This document shows, piece by piece, positions 34,071 through 41,790 of a stretch of DNA of 53,629 nt; position 1 is the first letter of the stretch, and every line of letters begins with the position of its first letter. Source of the stretch: Cyanobacteria bacterium UBA6984 (lineage in GTDB: Bacteria; Cyanobacteriota; Vampirovibrionia; Gastranaerophilales; Gastranaerophilaceae); NCBI GenBank assembly GCA_002450015.1, contig DJYG01000054.1, forward strand, positions 1 through 53,629, in the 5' to 3' direction. Position numbers and translations under genes: made by a program. A model generated the notes under the pieces. That model was not told where the DNA came from. It did not search any database and saw only the letters and a program-made list of their open reading frames with translations.

Positions 34071-35707
34071 TGGAGCAGCTTAATAAAATACAGCTTAAGG
34101 CTGAAATATTGACTGTTATATCAAAACTTCAGACTTTGGCAGATACTTCAAAAGTAGAAGATATTATTAAAGTTTTGACTGAACAAGAAGATAAAAAATT
34201 AATTCTTGATTTATTAATGAGGGAATTTGTTAAAACTAAAGAGGATAAAGCTTTTATTTTAAGCTTTTTAATGCTTAGATTAACAGACAAAGAACAGTTG
34301 GAAAACGCCCTTTGGACTTCTTTAAAAAGTCCGATGATAAGTGATTATAATAAAGCTTTGATATTAAATCTTTTAAAAGATATGGGAAACAGAGTTGATT
34401 ATAATCAAATTGATGAATATTTTGAATCTCCTGAAGATATAATTGATTCTGAAACAAAGGAATTGCTGCATACTGCAATAATGAATCCTGAAGCTCAGAT
34501 TGATTTTTTGGATTTTTTAGAGGCTTTGCCATACGAAGATAAGCTGACTCTTGTTCAATCTCTTGGCGAAGATTATTCTGAAGATGCTCTTGCAAACATA
34601 CTTATTCCTGTATTTTTGCATGACCCTACATCAAGAATAGCTAAAGTTTCACTTGAAATATTGGGTAATACAAAATCTCCGCTTGCGTTACATGCTTTGA
34701 CTGAGGCAATGGAGTATGCCGATGAGGATATTATTCCTGCGATTAAAAGAAATATCTCAACTCTAAAGTTGTCGGGTGTTAGAAATGATAATGCGATTGA
34801 TTTTTACAAAGATGTCTTATCAGAATCAAGTGTTTATGAGTGTTATACCAGTTATCCTGACGGGCATGGCAATCAGGCGTTAATTTTTTCACGAGAAAGA
34901 GAAGATGAAACAATACAATTCTTGGCTGTTGTTGCAAATGATACCTGGGGGATTGTTGATTGTTTTGGATTTAATCAAATAACAAAAAATGAATTTGAAA
35001 AAATCGTAAATAGGTTTTATGGTGAAGAAGACAGTGTTTATATAAATCAAACTGTTTTGAAATCTATATTGAATAGGGCTGAAAATATTGTTCATAAAAA
35101 TGGAGAAATAATGTCTTATGAATATATTTGCTGGCGTTCTATTACATCAGATGTTCCATTAGAGCCTGTGCCTATGGAATTTATTATGGAAGATAAATTT
35201 AATAAGGATAAATTAGCTGAAAAAGATTTTGACAAAGTTTGTCTGTCTGATATTGCTCAAAAATGGTTTTTAGATACAGATTTTTCTGATGAATTTTCAG
35301 AGTTTATATCTATGTTGAATAAAGAATATCATTCAGCTAATTATGAGCAAGATTTAGATGAAGCTATAAAAAATAATATTGAGAAGATTATTCCTAAAAA
35401 AGATACTAAAAAATGGAAAAATAGAATATTAACATCTGCATATTTAAAATATCTTGCAAATGAAAAAGCAGAAGCTCAGCGATTGTATTCATTATATTTT
35501 GATGATGAGTCTATGAAAAAGATGTTTGTTAATATTGTAAGAAAAAGTATTTATGAATATTACATGGGATTAAAATTTAGAATTAAGGAAGAATCTGAAA
35601 CAACTAGTATATTTTCAAGAAATAGAGCAGAGTTAAGACGTGAGTTTACGTTGGATGAACTTGAAAAGATTATAAAGTTTATTGAAGATAAATGGGTGGC
35701 AGATTAA
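34070..35707 (+). CDS. HEAT-like helical repeat protein
   Basis: 545 residues, no signal or membrane segment. The first about 240 residues are helical repeats of HEAT type (for example KDKAFILSFLMLRLTD-like helices and PTSRIAKVSLEILGNTKSPLALHALTEAMEYAD). The rest is a mixed alpha/beta domain (YTSYPDGHGNQALIFSREREDETIQFLAVVANDTWGIVDCFGF) and a charged helical C-terminus. No catalytic motif recognised. Coupled by TAATG overlaps on both sides (zinc-finger gene before, ruvX after), so the proteins are made together. The central domain might be a binding or sensory module; unknown. Confidence 0.75.
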   Translation: MEQLNKIQLKAEILTVISKLQTLADTSKVEDIIKVLTEQEDKKLILDLLMREFVKTKEDKAFILSFLMLRLTDKEQLENALWTSLKSPMISDYNKALILNLLKDMGNRVDYNQIDEYFESPEDIIDSETKELLHTAIMNPEAQIDFLDFLEALPYEDKLTLVQSLGEDYSEDALANILIPVFLHDPTSRIAKVSLEILGNTKSPLALHALTEAMEYADEDIIPAIKRNISTLKLSGVRNDNAIDFYKDVLSESSVYECYTSYPDGHGNQALIFSREREDETIQFLAVVANDTWGIVDCFGFNQITKNEFEKIVNRFYGEEDSVYINQTVLKSILNRAENIVHKNGEIMSYEYICWRSITSDVPLEPVPMEFIMEDKFNKDKLAEKDFDKVCLSDIAQKWFLDTDFSDEFSEFISMLNKEYHSANYEQDLDEAIKNNIEKIIPKKDTKKWKNRILTSAYLKYLANEKAEAQRLYSLYFDDESMKKMFVNIVRKSIYEYYMGLKFRIKEESETTSIFSRNRAELRREFTLDELEKIIKFIEDKWVAD

Positions 35708-36111
35708 TGGATAAAATTATGGCACTCGATATCGGAACTAAGCGTGTAGGAGTTGCATTAAGTGACTATTTACATGTGGTTGCAAATGGGCATTCCTATG
35801 TAAATCGTATTCCGGAAAATGATGCTATCGCTGTTATAAAAAAAATAGCCTTAGAAAACAATGTAAAAAAAATTGTTGTTGGTGTACCATATAATATGGA
35901 CGGAACAAAAGGGACTCAAGCTGATGATTGTATAAATTTTTCAAAAAATTTTTCTGAATATGAAATTATTCAGGAAGATGAGAGGCTTACATCTGATTTG
36001 GCAGAAGAAAATCTCAGAAACAGAAAAATAAATTTCAGAAAAGATAAAGGACTAGTTGATATTGAGAGTGCTTGTATTATACTGGAGCAATACTTATCAA
36101 AAATAAAATAA
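35707..36111 (+). CDS. ruvX: Holliday junction resolvase-like / pre-16S rRNA nuclease YqgF
   Basis: 134 residues with the RNase H-like fold: MALDIGTKRVGVALSD (catalytic Asp), KIVVGVPYNMDGTKG, ERLTSDLAEENL and a C-terminal DIESACIILEQYL. YqgF proteins are implicated in 16S rRNA 5'-end processing. The frame opens earlier at 35692, but ATG 35707 forms TAATG with the upstream stop and starts the conserved core. Followed 15 bp later by DUF1292, the same neighbour order as in Bacillus (yrrK-yrzB). Confidence 0.92.
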   Translation: MDKIMALDIGTKRVGVALSDYLHVVANGHSYVNRIPENDAIAVIKKIALENNVKKIVVGVPYNMDGTKGTQADDCINFSKNFSEYEIIQEDERLTSDLAEENLRNRKINFRKDKGLVDIESACIILEQYLSKIK

Positions 36112-36126
36112 AGAAAGCAGGTTAAT

Positions 36127-36387
36127 ATGTCAGAAGAAAAAAGAATTATTGAAACAGTTGATGAAAATGGTAATGAGGTGAAGTTTGAGTTATTTGATAT
36201 AATCGTGTTCGAAGAACAAGAATATGCACTTTTAACTAATCCTGAGGATGAGGATGATGAGAATATTGTTGTTATGAAACTTTTAAAGGATTCTGACGGT
36301 TATTCTTTAGAAACAATTGAGGATGATGAAGAATTTGAAAAAGTTTCAGAATATATAGAATCATTAGAAGACGAAGTTGAGGATTAA
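36127..36387 (+). CDS. DUF1292 protein (YrzB-like)
   Basis: 86 residues, very acidic, all cytosolic: ETVDENGNEVKFELFDIIVFEEQEYALLTNPED, then VVMKLLKDSDGY and a run of Asp/Glu. Matches DUF1292 (YrzB), a small family next to ruvX in Firmicutes; function unknown. Start ATG preceded by a weak AGG about 5 nt away. Three bases separate its stop from the next gene. Confidence 0.85.
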   Translation: MSEEKRIIETVDENGNEVKFELFDIIVFEEQEYALLTNPEDEDDENIVVMKLLKDSDGYSLETIEDDEEFEKVSEYIESLEDEVED

Positions 36388-36389
36388 TT

Positions 36390-37751
36390 TTGCTAGAAAA
36401 ATTTACTGAAAAAGCTATTAATGTTGTAACTGAGGCTCAAAATCAGGCAAAATTGATGCAGAATGTGTCAGTGCAGCCTGAACATTTTATTTTGGCACTG
36501 GTAAAACAAGCAAGAGGAATTTCGCTTAATATTTTTAGAAGTTATCATGTTACTTTTGAAGAAATGCAAAAAGTTGTTGAGGAAAAGTTAAGATTTGAAA
36601 AATCTTCAAGAATTTATACTGCTCCTCCATTCAGCAAGGCAAGTAAAGAACTTCTAAAGAAGGCATCTGATATTGCAGAGAAGACTTCTAATCAAAATAT
36701 TCTGTATGAACATATATTTCTCGCTGTATTGAATGATAAAAATTCTTATATATCACGCATTTTAGAACGATTTAATTTTGATATTTATAAATCAAAAGAC
36801 TTATTGTCAAGATTGGTTCAGCGTAAGGTGAAAAAAGTTCTTCATCCTGAGAGTGATGATACTTCAAAGTTTCCTGCTGAATTGCTTAATACTGAAAATT
36901 TATTATCAGGTAGTAGTGAAGTTTTTGACAGAGCTATGTCAAAACTTTCAGCATCTAATTATGAAATATTAGGTACTGAACAGATAATTTCATCAATATT
37001 AGAAGATAGTAATTCAGAGCTTACAAAAATTTTAAACGAAAATGGTATAACTTCTAAAAATTTTGAAGAAAAGTTGGCAGAAATTAGCGGTCGGCAAGAT
37101 GAATATGAAGGTAAGCAAATTATCTTTACACCAAATGCTTTTGCCGCAATGAATTCAGCGATTGAATCTGCAAAAGAACTGGGGTCTTCTGTTGTTACTC
37201 CTACACATCTGCTGCTTGGTATATTAAAATCTAAAAAAGGCATTGCATATAATATTATAAAGCAGCTTAATACTTCCGGTGCATTACTGGAAAATGAAAT
37301 TTTAAAACCTATTGAAAATCAGATGCCCGAAGCTTTAACAATTATGAAATTGGCTAAAGAAGAGGCAAGAAGAATAGGAAGGAATACTGTTGGTACTGAG
37401 ATGTTTTTACTTGGAATTATTTCCGAAGGTAACGGCATAGGATACCGTGTTTTAAACGAATTGGAAGTTAATATAAAAGAAGCAAGGATTGCAGTTGAAG
37501 AAATTATTGGGTATGGTGATGATTACTTTGATAACGATATTTTATTCACTGATAGAGCAAAAAAAGTTCTCGAAGCAGCTTGGGAACTTGCAAAATCACG
37601 AAATGAATTAAAAATAGAGTCTTCTCATTTATTATATGCAATAACTACGTTCCCTGATTGTGTCGCTATGAAAGTTTTAGAGCAATTAGGTGTTGATGTC
37701 GTTGAAATCAAACAGGGTATTATTTTAGAAAAGCAAAGAAGTGAAAGATAA
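36390..37751 (+). CDS. Clp N-domain-only protein with six Clp repeats and no AAA+ motor
   Basis: 453 residues built from six helical Clp repeats, equal to three Clp_N domains. Repeats at about 4-66 (FTEKAINVVTEAQNQAKL.., EHFILAL), 80-146 (FSKASKELLKKASDIAEK), 180-235 (degenerate), 247-310 (TPTHLLLGILKSKKGIA), 313-376 (KEEARRIGRNTVGTEMFLLGI) and 388-447 (FTDRAKKVLEAAWELAKS). No Walker A, Walker B or HNH-like linker of ClpC/ClpB. The opening resembles ClpC (MFERFTEKA). It uses a TTG start with GAGG 7 nt ahead; no in-frame ATG lies before the domain. Probably a substrate-binding or Clp-modulating protein. Overlaps tilS by 11 bp. Confidence 0.85.
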   Translation: MLEKFTEKAINVVTEAQNQAKLMQNVSVQPEHFILALVKQARGISLNIFRSYHVTFEEMQKVVEEKLRFEKSSRIYTAPPFSKASKELLKKASDIAEKTSNQNILYEHIFLAVLNDKNSYISRILERFNFDIYKSKDLLSRLVQRKVKKVLHPESDDTSKFPAELLNTENLLSGSSEVFDRAMSKLSASNYEILGTEQIISSILEDSNSELTKILNENGITSKNFEEKLAEISGRQDEYEGKQIIFTPNAFAAMNSAIESAKELGSSVVTPTHLLLGILKSKKGIAYNIIKQLNTSGALLENEILKPIENQMPEALTIMKLAKEEARRIGRNTVGTEMFLLGIISEGNGIGYRVLNELEVNIKEARIAVEEIIGYGDDYFDNDILFTDRAKKVLEAAWELAKSRNELKIESSHLLYAITTFPDCVAMKVLEQLGVDVVEIKQGIILEKQRSER

Positions 37752-39078
37752 AATCGAAAAATTCTTATTGGATAATAGACTTGCGGTTAAAGATTGTGTT
37801 ATTGCAGTCGGTTTTTCCGGAGGCTTTGATTCAATGGCATTGTTAAATGTGATAAATGAATTGTCTGACAAGTATAAATTTAAAGTTATCGCTGTTCATT
37901 TAAATCATAATTGGAGAGGCAAAGAATCTTTAAAAGAGCAGGAAAATTGTAAAAGTTTTTGTCTTAAAAAAAATATTGAATTTTACACAGAAACTCTCGA
38001 TAAATGTGAAAAGCACACAGAAACAAGGGCAAGAGAACTTAGATATAAATTTTTTAATGATTCCATCGCAAAATATAATGCGAATGCTTTATTAACTGCA
38101 CATACTAAAAGTGATACCTCAGAAACACTTATATACAGAATTATAAAAGGTACAGGTATTCGCGGATTACAGGGTATTTCTCCAAAATTAGGTAAAATTT
38201 ACAGACCAATGCTGGATATTTCAAGAGTTGAGGTTGAACAATATTGTAAAGAAAATAATTTAAATCCAAATTTTGATAGTTCAAATAAAAATAATCATTA
38301 TGCCAGAAATTTTATAAGAAATGAAATTATACCATTATTTAAAAACATAAATAATAAGGTCGAGAATGCAATTAACTCGCTGGCAGGGCTGGCTTTTGAA
38401 GAAGAACAGTTAATTAATGAATATATAGCATCTTTAAATTTATTTAATGAAGATAAAATTTATACTCAAAAATTTAAAGAACTTTCTTATTTGCTGCAAA
38501 AAAGACTAATTTATAATTTTTATGTAAAATATGATTTTGAATATACACAAGAGCGTGTTGAAACTGTTTTGAAATTTATTTTAGAGAATATAAATTCTAA
38601 ATCAGGAAAAACTTGTTCTATTGATTCCGAGCATTGGTTTTTTGTTAATATTGATTATATATGTGTTATTTGTAGTCAGGAAAAAAATGAGAATATTATT
38701 TCTATAAATTCTGAAGGTCGTTATTTATTTGGTGATTATATTTTTACAATAGAAAAGTGTTCAAAAATTCCTGATTCATTTCCAAAAGATAGTGAATATA
38801 AAGCTTTTGTTGAAATAAACAGTAATATTGATTTTACATTAAGAACCCGTAAAAACGGTGATGTTATTCGTCCTTTAGGTTGTAGTTACGATACAAAATT
38901 AAAAAAATATTTGATAAATAAAAGTGTACCATGTTATTTAAAAGATAAAATTATTTTGCTTTGTAAAGATGGTGAAATACTTTGGGTGAGCGGTTATGGA
39001 TTAAGTGATAAAATAAAAGTTGTCAAAAGATGTACTCATGTGCTAACATTAGAGAAGATAGGCGGTACATTATGTTAG
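37741..39078 (+). CDS. tilS: tRNA(Ile)-lysidine synthase
   Basis: 445 residues. It adds lysine to C34 of tRNA-Ile (CAU), changing its decoding to AUA. Seen: PP-loop VGFSGGFDSMALL (about 23-35), VHLNHNWRGKESLKEQE, LTAHTKSDTSETLIYRIIKGTGIRGLQGI, RPMLDISRVEVEQYC, and a C-terminal TilS substrate-binding region (RTRKNGDVIRPLGC). Begins with GTG at 37741 inside the Clp-repeat gene; no alternative ATG before the PP-loop. The last 7 bp overlap hpt. Confidence 0.95.
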   Translation: MKDKIEKFLLDNRLAVKDCVIAVGFSGGFDSMALLNVINELSDKYKFKVIAVHLNHNWRGKESLKEQENCKSFCLKKNIEFYTETLDKCEKHTETRARELRYKFFNDSIAKYNANALLTAHTKSDTSETLIYRIIKGTGIRGLQGISPKLGKIYRPMLDISRVEVEQYCKENNLNPNFDSSNKNNHYARNFIRNEIIPLFKNINNKVENAINSLAGLAFEEEQLINEYIASLNLFNEDKIYTQKFKELSYLLQKRLIYNFYVKYDFEYTQERVETVLKFILENINSKSGKTCSIDSEHWFFVNIDYICVICSQEKNENIISINSEGRYLFGDYIFTIEKCSKIPDSFPKDSEYKAFVEINSNIDFTLRTRKNGDVIRPLGCSYDTKLKKYLINKSVPCYLKDKIILLCKDGEILWVSGYGLSDKIKVVKRCTHVLTLEKIGGTLC

Positions 39079-39611
39079 AAATGATTACAGAACAAGATTT
39101 AAAAGTTTTAATTAAAGAAGATGAGTTACAAAATAGTATTAAACAACTGGGAGAAAAACTTAACGATTTTTATAAAAATGAAGAACTTTACGTCATCTCT
39201 GTTTTAAAAGGTTCGGTTATGTTTACGGTCGATTTGGTAAAACATTTAAAAATGCCTTTAAATATGAATTTTATCAGACTTTCAAGCTACGGTTCAGGTT
39301 TTACTTCGTCTGGAAAGGTTAATGCTGTTGATATTTCACTTCCTGATTTAAATGGTAAAAATGTATTGATTGTTGAGGATATTATTGATACAGGTTTAAC
39401 AGCAAAATTTTTAATTGATTTTATGCATTTAAATTTTAAAACTAAATCTTTAAAATTCTGTTCTCTTTTAGATAAGAGAGAAACAAGAAAAGTTGATATT
39501 GAACCGGACTATTACTGTTTTCGAATTGGGAATCAATTTGTTGTAGGTTATGGTTTGGATTATGATGGATTTTATAGAAATTTACCTTATATAGGCTATC
39601 TTGAAACCTAG
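39072..39611 (+). CDS. hpt: Hypoxanthine phosphoribosyltransferase
   Basis: 179 residues. Purine salvage: hypoxanthine (or guanine) plus PRPP to IMP (GMP). Seen: YVISVLKGSVMFTVDL, MNFIRLSSYGSGFTSSG, the PRPP loop VLIVEDIIDTGLTA and SLLDKRETRKVDIEPDY...FVVGYGLDYDGFYRNLPYIG split across the C-terminus. The open frame extends to 39030, but ATG 39072 has AGGCGG 6 nt upstream and overlaps the tilS stop (ATGTTAG). tilS-hpt is a conserved pair in many bacteria. Confidence 0.94.
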   Translation: MLEMITEQDLKVLIKEDELQNSIKQLGEKLNDFYKNEELYVISVLKGSVMFTVDLVKHLKMPLNMNFIRLSSYGSGFTSSGKVNAVDISLPDLNGKNVLIVEDIIDTGLTAKFLIDFMHLNFKTKSLKFCSLLDKRETRKVDIEPDYYCFRIGNQFVVGYGLDYDGFYRNLPYIGYLET

Positions 39612-39613
39612 TT

Positions 39614-40846
39614 ATGAGTAACAATTTAACAAAAATTATAAAACAGTTAATTTCAGTTGATATTACAGCGGATAGTTGTGAAGATTTTTTTGAAATAGTT
39701 TCCAATGTTATTAAAATAAATGAGTATTATATTTTTCTGTTAAATTCCGAAGATATTCAGTTAAAATATTCTAATTCAAAGTTAACTTTGGGTTCTACAT
39801 ACGATATTTCCTGTTCTCTTGCAAAAAAGTTATTTGAAAAAAAATCAGATATAATAGATAAATCTTCTGATTTATTGAAAATGTTGTCTTTGTCAAAGGA
39901 CAAATATTTATTGTCTAAGCTTTCATTAAAAAATACGATTTATGGGTTTCTTTTGTTGGATGCAGATACAAGTAATATTGATGATATAGATGCAATATCA
40001 TCAATTTTATCATATAAAATAAAGGACCTTGAACTTTCTAATGTTTTTAAAATTCAGCAAAAGGCATTAAAAAATGCAGTTGAAGAAACACATAATGCAT
40101 ATCAAACAATAAAAAAGCAAAATAAAAAAATTTTAGCAGCTGATAAAATTAAAAATGAATTTATAGCAAGTGTTTCTCATGAACTCAGAACACCTTTAAA
40201 TGCAATTATTGGTTTTTCTGATATATTAAAAGCAAAGGTTTATGGCAGTTTAACCCAAAAGCAAGAAGAATTTGTTGATGATATACAAGTTTCAGGACTG
40301 CAACTTTTAGGAATGGTAAATGAAATTTTAGATATTTCAAAAATAGAGGCAAATGCTATAAAGCTTGTAAAACGATATTTTGAAATATCAAGACCAATTA
40401 TTGAAACAACAAATTTATTAATGCCATTAGTAAAAAAGAAAAATATTAATTTATCATACACAATTGAAAATGATATTGATATTTATGCTGATTATCAAAA
40501 AATTCAACAAGTTCTATATAATTTAATAAGCAATGCTGTAAAATATACTCCTGAAAATGGTAATATTGTTATATCAGTTTCGAATACAGTTAAAAAAGTT
40601 AAAATAAGTGTCAAAGATTCCGGAATAGGAATAGATAAATGTAATCATAAAAAAATATTCCAAAAATTTATTCAGCTTGAAGATGCATTTTACAAAAAAG
40701 AAACCTCAACCGGGTTAGGGCTTACAATAACAAAACGTCTTGTCGAAATGCACGGAGGTACGATTAAAGTTGAAAGCGAAAAAGGTAAAGGTGCTAATTT
40801 TGTTGTTACACTTCCGATAGAGAAGATTGACGAACCTCAAGTCTGA
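39614..40846 (+). CDS. Soluble sensor histidine kinase (GAF-like N-terminus)
   Basis: 410 residues, no membrane segment. The N-terminal half (about 1-150) is GAF/PAS-like (NSEDIQLKYSNSKLTLG, LKNTIYGFLLLDADTS). A short coiled coil and a HisKA box SHELRTPLNAIIGFSD with His189 follow. The HATPase domain has N box NLISNAVKYTPENG, DSGIGIDKCN, FQKFIQLEDAF and TGLGLTITKRLVEMHGG. No adjacent response regulator. Starts 2 bp after hpt. Its 3' end overlaps the convergent dus gene by 41 bp, an unusually long antisense overlap. Confidence 0.92.
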   Translation: MSNNLTKIIKQLISVDITADSCEDFFEIVSNVIKINEYYIFLLNSEDIQLKYSNSKLTLGSTYDISCSLAKKLFEKKSDIIDKSSDLLKMLSLSKDKYLLSKLSLKNTIYGFLLLDADTSNIDDIDAISSILSYKIKDLELSNVFKIQQKALKNAVEETHNAYQTIKKQNKKILAADKIKNEFIASVSHELRTPLNAIIGFSDILKAKVYGSLTQKQEEFVDDIQVSGLQLLGMVNEILDISKIEANAIKLVKRYFEISRPIIETTNLLMPLVKKKNINLSYTIENDIDIYADYQKIQQVLYNLISNAVKYTPENGNIVISVSNTVKKVKISVKDSGIGIDKCNHKKIFQKFIQLEDAFYKKETSTGLGLTITKRLVEMHGGTIKVESEKGKGANFVVTLPIEKIDEPQV

Positions 40847-41789
40847 TTTTTTCCAAAGTTTTAAGCATTTGAGAATAGTCATCAATTCTTACAAGTTCTG
40901 CTCGATATTTTGCTGCATTTCTTACTCCGGAAATATAGTATCCATAAAGTTTTCTAATGCATTTTATTCCAACTTCAATACCTCTAAGTTCAATTTCATT
41001 TTCTAAATGTCTTGTTAAAGCGTCTAATTTTTCATCAAATGTAGGTTCAGGAATTCTTTCTCCTGTTGCAAAAAAATGTTCGATTCTGTGTGGAAGTGTT
41101 ACATCTCCTAGTACTCCGCGCCCTATTGCTACTCCGTCTGCTGATGATTGTTCTAAGCATTGTTCAGCAGTTTCAATGGAAATAATATCACCATTTGCAA
41201 AAACTGGTATATCAACTGATTTTTTTAAATCTTTTATTTTTTTCCAATCTGCATTTCCTGAATACATTTGCGCTCGTGTTCTGGCATGAATTGTTATAAA
41301 ATCAGCGCCTGCTTCTTGCATAAGTTGTCCAAATTCAACAAAGTTCATCGTATCAGCGGTGTATCCTAATCTGAATTTTACACTAACAGGTATTTTAATA
41401 GCCGATTTAACGCTTTTTACAATTTCCTGCGCAATATCAGGTGTTTTCATTAGCGCAGAACCATCTCCGCCACAAACAACTTTTTTGACAGGACATCCCA
41501 TATTTATATCAATCATATCTGCTCTGTTTTCAAGAAATGATGCTGCTTGCGCCATTAAGTTTGGTTTATGACCTGATATTTGATATGCTATTGGAGAATC
41601 AGTTTCTGATTTTTTTATAATTGCACAGTCATGCACGTGTTTTAGACCTTCTGAACTAATCATTTCTGTTGTAATTAAGCAAGTTTTTGAATGCTCCCTA
41701 ATAAGATTTCTAAGCACTATATCGGTAATTCCTGCCATAGGTGCTAAGGAAACTTTTCTTGAAATAATTTGTTGAATTATGTTTTTCAT
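40806..41789 (-). CDS. tRNA-dihydrouridine synthase (DusB-like)
   Basis: About 327 residues. FMN-dependent reduction of uridines in tRNA. Seen: SLAPMAGITDIVLRNLIRE, DINMGCPVKKVVCGGDGSALMK (conserved Cys in MGCP), VSVKFRLGYTADTMNF, ITIHARTRAQMYSGNADW, FANGDI, DGVAIGRGVLGD. ATG 41789 follows the upstream TPR gene stop by one base (TAAcATG) and I prefer it; ATG 41801 four codons earlier is possible and would overlap that gene. Neither has a clear Shine-Dalgarno, which suggests coupling. Confidence 0.93.
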   Translation of the reverse strand: MKNIIQQIISRKVSLAPMAGITDIVLRNLIREHSKTCLITTEMISSEGLKHVHDCAIIKKSETDSPIAYQISGHKPNLMAQAASFLENRADMIDINMGCPVKKVVCGGDGSALMKTPDIAQEIVKSVKSAIKIPVSVKFRLGYTADTMNFVEFGQLMQEAGADFITIHARTRAQMYSGNADWKKIKDLKKSVDIPVFANGDIISIETAEQCLEQSSADGVAIGRGVLGDVTLPHRIEHFFATGERIPEPTFDEKLDALTRHLENEIELRGIEVGIKCIRKLYGYYISGVRNAAKYRAELVRIDDYSQMLKTLEKIRLEVRQSSLSEV

Positions 41790-41790
41790 G

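Noticed and set aside
30403..40846. Two-component operon pairing for the two histidine kinases
   Set aside because: Neither kinase has a receiver-domain gene next to it; partners must be elsewhere, so no pairing is claimed.
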